A program made the position numbers and the translations under genes. The notes beneath the pieces are model-generated. The model was not told where the DNA came from, searched no databases, and was given only the letters and a program-made list of their open reading frames with translations. A stretch of 64,000 nt of DNA from Frigoriglobus tundricola (GTDB lineage Bacteria > Planctomycetota > Planctomycetia > Gemmatales > Gemmataceae): assembly GCF_013128195.2 (NCBI RefSeq), contig NZ_CP053452.2, forward strand, positions 9,300,001 to 9,364,000, given 5' to 3'. Shown piece by piece: positions 36,012 through 44,167 of the stretch (its first letter is position 1; each line of letters opens with the position of its first letter).

Positions 36012-37898
36012 ATGTCCACACGCAATCGCAAGCCCGCCCCACCCGCACGCGGGCTGCGCGTTGTCAAATGGCTGCTCGGCGCCGTGGTTCTCGTCGCCCT
36101 CGCGGTCGGCGTGGGGATGGCCCTGCGCGCGCCGACGGCGGTTCCGGCGCCCGAGCCCGAACTCCCGGTCGTCGAAGCCCGGTTCACGGACGTTACCGAC
36201 CGCGCCGGTATCCGCTTCCGGCACGCGAACGGAGCGGCGGGCCGGAAACTTCTCCCCGAAACGATGGGGGCCGGGGTCGCGGTCCTCGACTTCGATCGCG
36301 ACGGGAAGCCGGACCTGTTCTTCGTCAACAGCCGTCCCTGGCCCGGCGCCGACCGCACGGGCGCGCGCGCGACCCAAGCCCTCTACCGCAACCGCGGCGA
36401 CGGGACCTTCGAAGACGTCACCGTTGCCCTCGGTCTGGGCGTCGAGTGTTACGGCATGGGGGCCGCGGTCGCGGACTACGACAACGACGGCTGGCCCGAC
36501 ATCTTCATCACCGCCGTGGGGGGCAACCGCCTATTTCGCAATGTGGAAGGGAGGCGCTTCGAGGACGCGACCGATCGGACGGGGCTCAGTAGCACAACGT
36601 GGACGAACGACACCGCCGCGAACTTCGCGCGCCGAACGGAGCCCATGTCGTTCCCCTCGTCGGCCGTGTGGCTGGACTACGACGGCGACGGGCGGCTCGA
36701 CCTGTTCGTCTGCAACTATGTGACCTGGTCCCCGGCGCGCGATTTGGGCGTCGCGGCCGTGCTCCCCGGAGGGATTCGGGCCTACGTGCCGCCACAGCAG
36801 TTCACCGGCGCTCAGTGCCAACTGTTCCGCAACGTGGACGGTACGCGGTTCGAGGACGAGTCGGCGGCGGCGGGCGTCCTGGTGACCGATCCCGGCGAGC
36901 CCGGAGGCGCGGGGCGACCGGTCGGCAAGGCGCTGGGCGTGGTCGTGTGCGACCCGGACGGCGACGGTTGGCCCGACATCATCGTCGCGAATGACACGGT
37001 GCGTAACTTCTTCTTCCACAACCGGCCCGGCCCGAACGGCAACCGCACGTTTCAGGAAACCGGGCGGTTCTCGGGGATCGCTTACGCCGATGGTCGCCCC
37101 CGCGGCGGCATGGGAATCGATGCGGGCGAGATCGCACCGGGCACTCTGGGTGTGGTGATAGCGAACTTCACCCACGAGCCCGACTCCTTGTTCCTCCTCA
37201 AGGGAACGAGCCCGGTGCTGTTCGCGGACGCCGCGGTGGAACTCGGGCTCGCCGGCGCGAGTACGCGGGCGATGAAGTTCGGAGCGGTTCTGTTCGATTT
37301 CGATCGCGACGGCCGGCTCGACCTGTTTACCGCGAACGGGCACCTGGAACCGGACATCGCGACGACCCACACCGGTCAGACGCACGCCCAGGCGGGGCAG
37401 TTGTTCTGGAAAACGGGTCCGCCCCGCCAGGGGTTCGTCGCGGTAACGGGGCCCGGCGGCCTCGACGCGTTCCCGCTCATGGTCGGCCGCGGGTGCGCGT
37501 ACCTCGACTACGACGGCGACGGCAAACTCGATCTGGTGGTGACCGAGAACAACGGTCGCGCCCGGCTGTTTCGCAACGAAACGCCCGACGGGAACACCTG
37601 GGTGCGGTTCGCGCTCAGCGGCGAGAAGGGGCGAACCAACCGCGACGGCATCGGCGCGGAGGTCACGGTTCACGCGGGGGGCCTGGTCCAGCGCCGGTAC
37701 GTCACCGCGGCACACGGCTACCTGAGCCAGTGCGAACCGAGCGCGTACTTCGGACTGGGTTCGGCCGCCACGATCGACCGCGTCACCGTCCGCTGGCCGG
37801 GTCGCACCGGCCACACGCAGGAGTGGCAGAACGTCCCCGCCGGTACGACGTATCGCCTCATGGAAGGCGCACCGGAACCGATTCCGATGGGGCGCTAA
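36012..37898 (+). CDS. CRTAC1-like protein (FG-GAP repeats, ASPIC/UnbV domain), divergent
   Basis: 628 aa. An N-terminal anchor (VVKWLLGAVVLVALAVGVGM) is followed by FTDVTDRAGIRFRHANGAAG. FG-GAP loops: DFDRDGKPDLFFVN, DYDNDGWPDIFITA, DYDGDGRLDLFVCN, DPDGDGWPDIIVAN, DFDRDGRLDLFTAN, DYDGDGKLDLVVTE. The UnbV domain near the end reads DGIGAEVTVHAGG, AHGYLSQCEPSAYFGLG and VTVRWPG. The start has no strong Shine-Dalgarno. It is transcribed away from the six-gene operon across a 261-nt spacer and is related to two of its products, so it may be part of the same system. Confidence 0.88.
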   Translation: MSTRNRKPAPPARGLRVVKWLLGAVVLVALAVGVGMALRAPTAVPAPEPELPVVEARFTDVTDRAGIRFRHANGAAGRKLLPETMGAGVAVLDFDRDGKPDLFFVNSRPWPGADRTGARATQALYRNRGDGTFEDVTVALGLGVECYGMGAAVADYDNDGWPDIFITAVGGNRLFRNVEGRRFEDATDRTGLSSTTWTNDTAANFARRTEPMSFPSSAVWLDYDGDGRLDLFVCNYVTWSPARDLGVAAVLPGGIRAYVPPQQFTGAQCQLFRNVDGTRFEDESAAAGVLVTDPGEPGGAGRPVGKALGVVVCDPDGDGWPDIIVANDTVRNFFFHNRPGPNGNRTFQETGRFSGIAYADGRPRGGMGIDAGEIAPGTLGVVIANFTHEPDSLFLLKGTSPVLFADAAVELGLAGASTRAMKFGAVLFDFDRDGRLDLFTANGHLEPDIATTHTGQTHAQAGQLFWKTGPPRQGFVAVTGPGGLDAFPLMVGRGCAYLDYDGDGKLDLVVTENNGRARLFRNETPDGNTWVRFALSGEKGRTNRDGIGAEVTVHAGGLVQRRYVTAAHGYLSQCEPSAYFGLGSAATIDRVTVRWPGRTGHTQEWQNVPAGTTYRLMEGAPEPIPMGR

Positions 37899-37932
37899 TC
37901 GCGTACCGGTCGGCGGGCGCCGCGCGCTCCCG

Positions 37933-38367
37933 CTACCGATCCTCAGACGCCGCACGCAGTCCGACGAGGAACGTTCCGCGGCACTGCGGGCACCGCATAA
38001 TTTCCGCGACGGTCGCCCGGCGGGGCACTTCGATCTCCGCGTGGCGGCACTGCGGGCACGTCACGAGTCTCCGGCCATCCGCCAGAACGCGGACATCGGA
38101 GGTGAACCCCCTGGCGCGTTCGGTCGTTTCCAGTGGGGGTAGGCTCTCGGTCGGCGCGATCGGCGACCGCGTCGGTTTCGGCGCCGGGGGCGGGGAGCTG
38201 CCGTCCGTCGCCACGAACTCGGTGCCGCACGCGGCGCACCGGAGGCTCACCCATCCACCCGAGAGTGGCACGGACGAGACGCCCAAACAGACCGGACACG
38301 CCGACGTTCGGGACCCGTCCGCTCTGGCGACGAGGGGGGAGAGCAGGTAAGAGCCGTTAGCAGACAT
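37933..38367 (-). CDS. Small protein with zinc-ribbon motifs
   Basis: 144 aa. Cys pairs appear as CPVC (about 24-27) with CAAC (44-47), and CPQC (104-107) with CPQC (125-128), giving two likely zinc ribbons joined by a Pro-rich linker (SSPPPAPKPTRSPIAPTESL). No enzymatic motif. Likely cytosolic; perhaps a protein-interaction or nucleic-acid-binding factor. The family is not recognised beyond the metal sites. Confidence 0.7.
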   Translation of the reverse strand: MSANGSYLLSPLVARADGSRTSACPVCLGVSSVPLSGGWVSLRCAACGTEFVATDGSSPPPAPKPTRSPIAPTESLPPLETTERARGFTSDVRVLADGRRLVTCPQCRHAEIEVPRRATVAEIMRCPQCRGTFLVGLRAASEDR

Positions 38368-38591
38368 CCTGCCCGACGGGGTAAAATGAGCCGGACGTCC
38401 CGCCCACCGGGCCGGAAGCGTAGGTTTGGTACGTTATTATTCGATTCGGCGCCGAGAAAAGCAAAACCGGGACCAGTGATCCAGTTCTCGCCCGCGCGGG
38501 TGAGACCGGCACAGACCATACGGACGAGGCCGTTGGACGTGGGTGACCGGAAGAACTTGAGCGGACGGCCTCGAGTGCGATGCGAGCCCGG

Positions 38592-39542
38592 TTACGTGAC
38601 TACCCAAGTGGACATGGCGCCGGCGTCGTCTTCGCGGGCCGGCTCGCCGACCACCCGGTTCCGCCCCTCCCGTTTGGCCGCGTACAGGCGCTCATCGGCC
38701 TCGTGGAGCAAACCGGCCGTCGTGGCCCACCTGTCCCCGCACGTCGTCGCCACCCCGGCACTGATCGTCAGCGCCAGTTCCACGCCCTCGAAGCGAAACG
38801 CGTGGCAGTTCACAAGCGTCCGCACGCGCTCCGCGACCGCCAGCGCGGAGAAGTGGTCGGCCTCGACCAGCACCAGCGCGAACTCCTCACCCCCGTACCG
38901 CGCGCAGATGTCTTCACCGCGCGTCACCGCCCGGAGCAGATCGGCCACTTCGCGGATCACGTGGTCGCCGCACAGGTGCCCGTGCGAGTCGTTCACGGCT
39001 TTGAACCGGTCCAGGTCGAACAGGATCACCGACACCGGCCGGTTGTACCGCTGCGAGCGAATGAGTTCGCGCTCCAGGAACTCGTTGAGTGCCCGCCGGT
39101 TGTGGAGCCGGGTGAGGGCGTCCTGAAAAGTCCGGCGGTAGAGCTCCTCGTGGTACTCGGCTTCGACGTTGCCGCCGGCCAGAAAGCGGAACACGTAGTT
39201 GCCGATCTGCAGGTAATCGCCATCGCGGAGCGGGCGCGGGTCGCTGCCCACCGGCTGATCGTTGACGCGGGTACCGTTCGTACTGTCGAGGTCGCGAACA
39301 GAATAGATGCCATCGACCAGGTCGATACACGCGTGGCGCCGGGAGACCGCGTGTTCGTTGAGGCAGATGTCGCACCCTTCGACGCGGCCGATGAGGAGCG
39401 GCGTCCCGTCGAGGGTGTGGCGGCGTCCGGCGCCGGGGCCGGGCGGGTGGATGTGAACCAGACTGGCCGTCCCCGTCGGCCGTTTCTGAACCGCTATCGG
39501 CAGGGTGAATTCGGTATCGCAGCCGGGCTCGGATTTGGTCAC
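38592..39542 (-). CDS. FHA-GGDEF diguanylate cyclase
   Basis: 316 aa from GTG 39542. Residues about 40-115 form an FHA phosphothreonine-binding domain (PLLIGRVEGCDICLNEHAVS, then RRHACI and STNGTRVND). The GGDEF domain follows: DALTRLHNRRALNEF, FDLDRFKAVNDSHGH and ARYGGEEFAL. RGED five residues before GGEEF is a typical I-site (RxxD) for feedback inhibition by cyclic di-GMP. The signature is intact, so it is probably active. An FHA input points to control by Ser/Thr kinases, several of which are encoded in this window. Confidence 0.93.
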   Translation of the reverse strand: MTKSEPGCDTEFTLPIAVQKRPTGTASLVHIHPPGPGAGRRHTLDGTPLLIGRVEGCDICLNEHAVSRRHACIDLVDGIYSVRDLDSTNGTRVNDQPVGSDPRPLRDGDYLQIGNYVFRFLAGGNVEAEYHEELYRRTFQDALTRLHNRRALNEFLERELIRSQRYNRPVSVILFDLDRFKAVNDSHGHLCGDHVIREVADLLRAVTRGEDICARYGGEEFALVLVEADHFSALAVAERVRTLVNCHAFRFEGVELALTISAGVATTCGDRWATTAGLLHEADERLYAAKREGRNRVVGEPAREDDAGAMSTWVVT

Positions 39543-40033
39543 GGGCGGATCTCAACAATGAGGTTATGAATAAGGGTGTGTCACGAACTCGCCGGGAGCA
39601 AGCCGCCCCCCGGCAGATACTCCGAAACCCCGGACCGATGTTCCCCCTCCGCAAAATGTTTAGACGCGATTACGCCGACAACTCAAAGAGCAACCGGTTG
39701 AGACCGGGGCAGGGAACGATAAACGACCCATTTTCTCATGGCACCACCCAGGATCCGAAGTCAGGTTCGTGCTTGCGAGATCCCGGCACGGATCTCAGTT
39801 GAGCGGCCGGGGGGTACGCGACCGTGCAACTAGACAACCGGGCATCGAGCCGCCGGGAGCGTGCGGGGCCATCGTGAACCCCAGCAGCGGACATAAGACC
39901 AATTTTGGCAATCACTTAATCGCAAAGTATGAATAGCCACGGCTTGATCGGGCCTGCCTCGGCTCGGGAAGTGCAGCGATGTTAATGCTCTACGATTTTT
40001 TCCTCTCTGGCGATCCCTCTCCCATCCGTCGAG
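39543..40033. other. Intergenic region, no gene seen
   Basis: 491 nt between the divergent cyclase and receiver genes. The longest frame (39566-39802) has no ribosome site or domain. GC is lower around 39895-39990, which fits promoter DNA. Confidence 0.45.
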
Positions 40034-40459
40034 GTGGCGGATGCTTCGCGGGTGACACTCGTGACGGTCCACACCCGCCCGCGCGTCCTGTGTGTTGACG
40101 ACAACCACGATGTAGCCGATTCGGCCGCCGATCTTTTGGATTTACACGGATTCGAGACTCGCGTCTGTTATGATGGGCAGACTGCTCTCACTCTCGTCGT
40201 CAATTTCGCCCCCGATATTTGCCTCATCGACCTGAACATGCCCGGAATGGACGGGGATCAGGTGGCGGCGCAACTACGAGATGTCGGTCGGCCCGTAGTA
40301 CTCGTGGCCGTGACAGCGGCCAGCGACGATAGGGCTCGGCGCCGGATCGCAGCGGCCGGGTTCGACCTCCATCTGGTGAAACCGGTCGATCCGCGTCAAC
40401 TGCCGACCATACTCACTTCGATCTGGCCGAAAATGTCCGAAGACGCCCCCGGTTCGTGA
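40034..40459 (+). CDS. Single-domain response regulator (receiver)
   Basis: About 141 aa. The receiver fold is complete: RVLCVDDNHDVADSAADLL (acidic pair), ICLIDLNMPGMDGDQVAAQL (phospho-acceptor Asp), VAVTAASDD and the conserved Lys in DLHLVKPVDPRQL. There is no output domain. The exact start is unsure: GTG 40034, GTG 40052 and GTG 40061 are all possible. A partner histidine kinase is not in the window. Confidence 0.85.
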   Translation: MADASRVTLVTVHTRPRVLCVDDNHDVADSAADLLDLHGFETRVCYDGQTALTLVVNFAPDICLIDLNMPGMDGDQVAAQLRDVGRPVVLVAVTAASDDRARRRIAAAGFDLHLVKPVDPRQLPTILTSIWPKMSEDAPGS

Positions 40460-40588
40460 CACCGGTACGCTATCGCGCCGAGTTTCCAATCCCGTCACGC
40501 TACTTTACCCCACGCTTTACGCCTTAGATGCCGCCGGCACCTCGCGTTCGGCGTCCGTTTAGCCGGATTGCTAATTCGCGAGCATCCG

Positions 40589-41290
40589 ATGTCCACTGCC
40601 CCGCCGGAGAACCGGCTCCTAGCCGCATTGCCCCCCGCCGACCTCGCCCGCCTGCTTGCCCGAATGACCGACGTAACGTTCGGACACAAGGATCTCGTCT
40701 ACCGGACCGGTGGCCCGATCGACTTCGTGTACTTCCCGCGCGGCGGTATCATTTCCGCCGTGGTCATCATGGACGACGGGGCGAGTGCCGAGGTCGCCGC
40801 CATCGGCCTCGAGGGGATGGTCGGGGTCTCGGCGGCGCTCGGCGGAACGGCCAGCGCCGAGCAGGTGTTCTGCCAGGTGTTCCCGGCCGAGTGCCGGAAA
40901 ATGCCCGTCGCGGAATTCGTTGCGGAGTTCGCCCGCGGTGGGGCACTGCACGACATTGTCTCCCGCTACGTCCGGGCCGCTCTTATCGTCTCGGCCCGAC
41001 AGACCGCGTGCAACGCTCTCCACTCCGTGGACGAGCGGTGCGCCCGCTGGCTCCTCCAGTGCCACGACGCGTCCGGGACCGACAAGTTCCCTCTGACGCA
41101 CGAGTTCCTGGCCGTGATGCTCGGGGTGCGCCGGGCCACGGTGACGGTGACGGCCGGCCAGCTCCAGACCGCCGGCCTCATCGCGTACAAGCACGGCCGC
41201 GTAACGGTCCTTGATCGGGCGCGGTTGGAAGAAGCGACCTGCGAGTGCTACGCGGTCATCCGGTCCGCGTTCCGCGTCCCGGCGCGCTGA
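40589..41290 (+). CDS. Crp/Fnr-type transcriptional regulator (copy 1)
   Basis: 233 aa from ATG 40589. The N-terminal cyclic-nucleotide-binding fold reads LVYRTGGPIDFVYFPRGGII and GASAEVAAIGLEGMVGVSAA. The cAMP-binding arginine phosphate cassette is not recognisable, so the ligand is unknown. The C-terminal winged helix is DKFPLTHEFLAVMLGVRRAT with QLQTAGLIAYKHGRVTVLD. A paralogue with near-identical layout follows at 41773. Confidence 0.87.
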   Translation: MSTAPPENRLLAALPPADLARLLARMTDVTFGHKDLVYRTGGPIDFVYFPRGGIISAVVIMDDGASAEVAAIGLEGMVGVSAALGGTASAEQVFCQVFPAECRKMPVAEFVAEFARGGALHDIVSRYVRAALIVSARQTACNALHSVDERCARWLLQCHDASGTDKFPLTHEFLAVMLGVRRATVTVTAGQLQTAGLIAYKHGRVTVLDRARLEEATCECYAVIRSAFRVPAR

Positions 41291-41772
41291 CCCGGCGCGC
41301 CGGTCGCCCGTGATTTCGGCTGAGCCCCCGCCACGTTTTGTACGCACGCGTACAAAGCCGCCCCGCCGTTGCCACTACGATTAACGCAAAAGCTCACCCG
41401 GCCGTTCGGACGCGAACGGCCCAGATACTTCGTAGCAGGCGAGCGCGGGTGCGATCAGAGCCCCGTTGGGTGGCAACAATCGGCAGCGCACCGCGAAATC
41501 TGTCGCGCAATTCGGGTGCGGCCGGGAACCGGCACCACCCGAAGACTTCAACCCGGCCCTGACGACTACGAGCTGGGAACAGATCTCTTCTTCGAGCCAG
41601 GGTGCTCATTTCTCGTGGACGCTTTTCTTACGGCTCGAAAGTTGCAATTCTGCCGTTTCCGTGTTGGCCCGAGCGGGTCGTTCGGCGCCCAGAACCGGGT
41701 GAACCGAATTACGGGCTCTGTTTACCGAAACTAAGCGGCCGGTGAGTCGGCTTGCTGACACGCGAGCATCGG
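41291..41772. other. Intergenic region between the two Crp/Fnr genes
   Basis: 482 nt without a supported gene. It contains the palindrome at 41338-41355. The last ~20 nt before the second gene repeat those before the first (GCGAGCATC, then ATGTCCAC), so the duplication included the translation start region. Confidence 0.5.
41338..41355. promoter_or_regulatory. Perfect operator-like palindrome
   Basis: TTGTACGC-AC-GCGTACAA is a perfect 8+8 inverted repeat with a 2-nt spacer, about 48 nt after the first Crp/Fnr gene and ahead of the second. The size suits a dimeric helix-turn-helix regulator. Binding is not proven. Confidence 0.45.
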
Positions 41773-42474
41773 ATGTCCACCGTGGTGCCGGAAAACCGCA
41801 TTCTGGCCGCTTTGCCCGCGGCCGACCTGGCGCGCGTGTTGGCCCGCACGACTGAAGTATCGCTCGGGAAAGAGGAACTTCTCTATCGGGCCGGTGGTCC
41901 GATCGACTTCGTCTACTTCCCGCGTGTCGGCACCATCTCCGCGATCGTCATCATGGACGACGGCGCGAGTACCGAGGTGGCCACCACCGGGAGGGAAGGG
42001 GTCGTTGGGGGTGCGGCCGCTCTTGGCGCCAGGGTGAGTGCCGAGCAGGTGTTCTGTCAGGTGCATCCCGCCACGTGCCGGAAACTGCCCACTGCCGGGT
42101 TCGTCGCGGAGGTCGCACGCGGCGGGGCGCTACGCGATCTCGTGTACCGCTACCTGAGAGCAACCCTGACGGCTTCCGCCCGGCAGACCGCGTGCAGTGC
42201 CCTTCACTCGGTTGACGCGCGGTGTGCCCGCTGGCTGCTTCAGTGCCATGACGCTTGCGGGACCGACGAGTTTCCCCTCACGCACGAGTTTCTGGCCCTG
42301 GTACTCGGTGTGCACCGGGCGGCCGTGAACCCTCTGGCCGAACACCTCCAGAACAGCGGACTCATCCGCTACGCGCACGGTCGGATGACCATCGTGGACC
42401 GCGCGCGCCTGGAAGGGGCGGCGTGCGAGTGTTACGCGGCCATCCGAGCCGCGCTCGGGATCTCAGTGCGCTGA
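41773..42474 (+). CDS. Crp/Fnr-type transcriptional regulator (copy 2)
   Basis: 233 aa from ATG 41773, the same length as copy 1 and clearly paralogous: PENRILAALPAADLARVLAR, LLYRAGGPIDFVYFPRVGTI, RQTACSALHSVDARCARWLL. The helix-turn-helix is DEFPLTHEFLALVLGVHRAA. The recognition helix differs from copy 1 (HRAAVNPLAEHLQN against RRATVTVTAGQLQT), so the two probably bind different sites. Ligand unknown. Confidence 0.87.
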   Translation: MSTVVPENRILAALPAADLARVLARTTEVSLGKEELLYRAGGPIDFVYFPRVGTISAIVIMDDGASTEVATTGREGVVGGAAALGARVSAEQVFCQVHPATCRKLPTAGFVAEVARGGALRDLVYRYLRATLTASARQTACSALHSVDARCARWLLQCHDACGTDEFPLTHEFLALVLGVHRAAVNPLAEHLQNSGLIRYAHGRMTIVDRARLEGAACECYAAIRAALGISVR

Positions 42475-42656
42475 GCGGACTGGGGCGTCGGTAGCGAGTC
42501 GGGCTCCAAATTGTCGTGTGCAAAGTCGACGCGCCCCGGCCGCCCCGTTCAACGCGCGAACCTGAGCGTTCTCGCTGATCCGTCACCCGGTCCTCTCCAT
42601 TTTGCGTGTTCCCGAGAACCTGCCCGAACGCCGTCGCCCATAACGCCGGTCGGAGA

Positions 42657-43301
42657 GTGAACTTGAGTGCAGCCCGCTTTCTTGTCGCCGATCCGTTTCC
42701 GGTCGTTCGGGTGGGATTTCGTGCGCTCGTGGGTTCCGAGTCGGGGATAGAAGTTGCGGGCGAGGCCGCCGACGGGCCTACCGCGATCCGCCTCTGTGCT
42801 GAGCTCGACCCCGAGGTGGTCGTGACGGAGGTCGCACTTCCGGGCCTCACCGGGCCGGAGCTAGTTGCCGGGCTGCGTGAGAACCGTCCGGGCCGGAAAG
42901 TGTTCGCTCTGACCGCCTGCGAGGACCCTGTCGCGCTGGGCGCCTTCATGGAGGCCGGAGCGGCGGGGTACGTTCTCAAGCGGTCCGGGACGAACGAACT
43001 GTTGGGGGCGATCCGGACCGTACTCGCCGGCGCGATTCACCTCGACCCGGCGGTCGCAGGCGCGGGGCCGAACCCCTCCGCTCACGAGCCCCAGACGGGA
43101 CCGCCGGAGCTGTCAGCGCGCGAGAGCGAGGTGGTGCGACTGATCGCGCTGGGGTACTCGAACAAGGAGATCGCCGCTCAACTCCAAGTTTCGGTCAAGA
43201 CCGTCGAGACGTACAAGACCCGGTCGATGGAAAAGCTCGGGACCCGCAGTCGGGTGGCCATCGTCCGGTACGCGGCGGAACGCGGTTGGCTCACGAAATG
43301 A
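42657..43301 (+). CDS. LuxR/NarL-type response regulator with degenerate receiver
   Basis: 214 aa from GTG 42657; TTG 42663 is equally possible, with GGAG 7 nt upstream. The receiver domain is atypical: the acidic pair is reduced to ADPF (FLVADPFPVVRVGF), and the phospho-acceptor position is Glu in VVVTEVALPGLTGPE, where Asp is usual. The conserved Lys remains (GYVLKRSG). The LuxR HTH at the C-terminus is intact (LSARESEVVRLIALGYSNKE, VSVKTVETYKTRSMEKLG). It may act without phosphorylation; Glu can mimic phospho-Asp. Confidence 0.88.
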   Translation: MNLSAARFLVADPFPVVRVGFRALVGSESGIEVAGEAADGPTAIRLCAELDPEVVVTEVALPGLTGPELVAGLRENRPGRKVFALTACEDPVALGAFMEAGAAGYVLKRSGTNELLGAIRTVLAGAIHLDPAVAGAGPNPSAHEPQTGPPELSARESEVVRLIALGYSNKEIAAQLQVSVKTVETYKTRSMEKLGTRSRVAIVRYAAERGWLTK

Positions 43302-44167
43302 GGGGCGCCAGTCGTCACCCGCGATGAGGGCGTTCAAGTCGTTTCGCGGCGTGTGAGAGGTTATCGTGTCGAGAGCAAGGACTGAGTCCGTTGCTCGGTG
43401 CAGACGTTCTTGCCCCTTCCTTGATTTCCCAGTTTTCCAGCCCGCCCCCAGCTTGTCGCTTTGCGCCGAACCACCCAACCGCGCACTCATCGTTCACTCA
43501 TCGCCGCACCCTTACGCTTCTCCCCGCCGCTGCACGAAGCAGCGGCCGACGGGCTCGCGGCCGCGGCTGCGGCGTCAGGGACTCGATGCCACCCGTCGTT
43601 ATTTTGCTTCGCGCGCATGACGCGGGGGTACACCCCATCGCCTACCGTAACGGTGTTTTTGTAAGTCAAGAATGTGCGGTCCAGCGGTGTCGCGACAGAA
43701 CGGATGACGGTATGCGAAATGAAAAGAGACCGGCCGCTAAATTACCATACCGTCGCCCATTCAGTATGGTAACCGCGGCCGGTCCAATAGCAAATTACCG
43801 GTCGTCTTCATCACGTTCACGCGCAAAATCGGCGGAACGCCAAAGACTTTTGTCCGCGCGTCGGAGGTTCGGACACTTCGGGGCTGTGTTGTTCACGTCA
43901 GAGCCACAAAACTCGCGCCTTGAGCGAAATAGCCTGAAAGTTCTCCTGAAGTAATCGCTTCTTGTTTTGCTCTCTGGTACACCAACACTCGACCCGCCCG
44001 ATCCAATCACCTCGATGTGTCAATCGGCCCTCCCGGGCCGCTTATCCCTCAGCGATCCGCGACACCGGAGCTTGCAGAACGGGTGACCGGTTCGGAGAAT
44101 CTTCCTACATGTGAAGAGTCTGGCGCAGTTGTGCCCGAGCTGTGGGCTCTGCTGGAGTCGCTCGCCC
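43302..44167. other. 866-nt gene-poor region with one large stem-loop
   Basis: Open frames here have no domain and no good start site. AT content rises at 43660-43990. The only clear structure is the inverted repeat at 43728-43784. A small RNA or a decayed gene is possible; nothing further can be supported. Confidence 0.45.
43728..43784. repeat. Large two-part stem-loop
   Basis: Outer arms GACCGGCCGC (43728-43737) and GCGGCCGGTC (43775-43784) and inner arms TTACCATAC (43742-43750) and GTATGGTAA (43764-43772) are both perfect. The internal loop is asymmetric (4 and 2 nt) and the apical loop 13 nt. It has no T-run, so a repeat element or structured RNA is more likely than a terminator. Confidence 0.75.

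Noticed and set aside
43391-43954. 187-aa plus-strand frame in the gene-poor gap
   Set aside because: No start signal or domain, and it runs through the stem-loop at 43728-43784.
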